Shown piece after piece: positions 33,512 through 33,892 of a DNA stretch of 33,892 nt. Position numbers and translations under genes: made by a program. This DNA comes from Desulfobacteraceae bacterium. Its GTDB lineage: Bacteria > Desulfobacterota > Desulfobacteria > Desulfobacterales > Desulfobacteraceae. Where the stretch lies: the NCBI GenBank assembly GCA_020201255.1, contig JAIVHE010000298.1:1-33892 (forward strand). The letters are read 5' to 3'. A model generated the notes under the pieces. It ran no database searches and was not told the DNA's origin. It saw only the letters and a program-made list of their open reading frames with translations. Within the stretch, counting starts at the first letter, position 1. Each line of letters starts with the position of its first letter.

Positions 33512-33784
33512 TTACTCTGACCCCGCTTCCCTATCCAATGATACGGCTTTCATCCGTGAACAGGTCCTGGAGATCGGAACAACAATGAGAACACCTTTCC
33601 AGTCTTTCCAAAACCTGGATAAAAACACCCAGAAAATCCGGTCCCTGATTCTAATCTTCGTCCGTTTGTTCTTCTGTTTCATAATTGCAAGCTGCTGACG
33701 CAAGGCAAGGTTCTCAAGGTGAAGATTTCTATCCCGTGACAGCAACAAAATACAGACCAGCATTGTAAAAATCATCGTTTCCAT
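33512..33784 (-). pseudogene. Truncated integrase-core transposase gene (IS remnant C)
   Basis: From the ATG at 33784 the frame reads METMIFTMLVCILLLSRDRN, then ENLALRQQLAIMKQKNK and IRDRIFWVFLSRFWKDWKG, the N-terminal helix-turn-helix region of DDE integrase-type transposases (IS3/IS481-like group). Homology ends at about residue 69 (33578). The last about 22 residues (PISRTCSRMKAVS...) come from unrelated sequence, and the whole catalytic DDE domain is missing. It cannot be active. The open frame also extends upstream to 33889, but that part is the IS leader and terminus. Confidence 0.75.
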
Positions 33785-33857
33785 AATGCGGACGACTATA
33801 ATGGAGGGTTGAAGATTTGTCAATGATTTCAGGTAGGACGAATAAATACGAGGGACA
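33578..33857 (-). mobile_element. IS remnant C (longest of three)
   Basis: This copy spans the terminus TGTCCCTCGTATTTATTCG (ending at 33857), the leader and 69 codons of transposase. Copies A and B match its outer 144 and about 40 bases. All three point the same way and end at the same terminus, so that sequence is likely the IS left end. No opposite end was found. Confidence 0.7.
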
Positions 33858-33892
33858 ACATACCAAAAGAATAAATGAAAAATCTCCATAAA

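Noticed and set aside
1-33892. CRISPR arrays, tRNA or rRNA genes
   Set aside because: No regularly spaced repeats with unique spacers and no recognisable tRNA or rRNA sequence were seen; the short tandem repeats present have no spacers.

Overview
The window looks like a chromosomal segment of a Gram-negative deltaproteobacterium, most likely a sulfate reducer of the Desulfobacteraceae type. This is inferred from the style of the type II secretion (T2SS) proteins, the DUF2760 protein, moderate GC and tightly packed genes. No rRNA, tRNA or taxonomic marker is present to confirm it.

Layout. (1) 1-11519, all minus strand: the edge of a DUF2760 membrane protein gene (1-713), then a polysaccharide/glycoconjugate operon transcribed from 11519 down to 948. 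In transcription order it holds a 4-keto-sugar reductase, a WecA/WbpL-like prenyl-phosphate sugar transferase, a WbpM/PglF-like UDP-sugar 4,6-dehydratase, a PglC-like priming transferase, a hexapeptide acyltransferase, a DegT-family aminotransferase, a Wzx-like flippase, a sulfotransferase, a GT2 and a GT4 glycosyltransferase. A hairpin plus T-run at 759-792 ends it. Together the genes can make QuiNAc/FucNAc-type and bacillosamine-type lipid-linked sugars, extend and possibly sulfate them, and flip them. No polymerase or ligase is in the window.

(2) 11859-22476, plus strand, divergent from the glycan operon: a T2SS operon in the order gspG-H-I-J-K-L-M-N-C-D-E, mostly with overlapping or nearly touching genes. 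It continues into a YidD-domain gene (22460) and a TPR gene (22837).

(3) 23317-25014, minus strand: gspF, the missing inner-membrane platform gene, lies inverted and tail-to-tail with the TPR gene. Both genes run into each other's antisense strand at about 23811-23815, and both have lost their normal C-termini there. This is the strongest anomaly in the window: either a real inversion or an assembly/amplification chimera.

(4) 25115-31779: a metallophosphoesterase lipoprotein (minus), then three exported proteins on the plus strand: an unrecognised 581-residue protein, a BACON-like multi-domain protein and a CsgG/GNA1162-like lipoprotein. The start of the BACON-like gene overlaps a coding-like minus-strand tail ending at 28397, which may be a second breakpoint.

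(5) 31800-33892: an AT-richer accessory zone. Three same-orientation remnants of one insertion-sequence 5' end (termini at 31949, 32920 and 33857) bracket a SapC-family gene and a DUF4160 gene paired with a 5'-truncated DUF2442 remnant. The last IS copy retains the first about 69 codons of a transposase.
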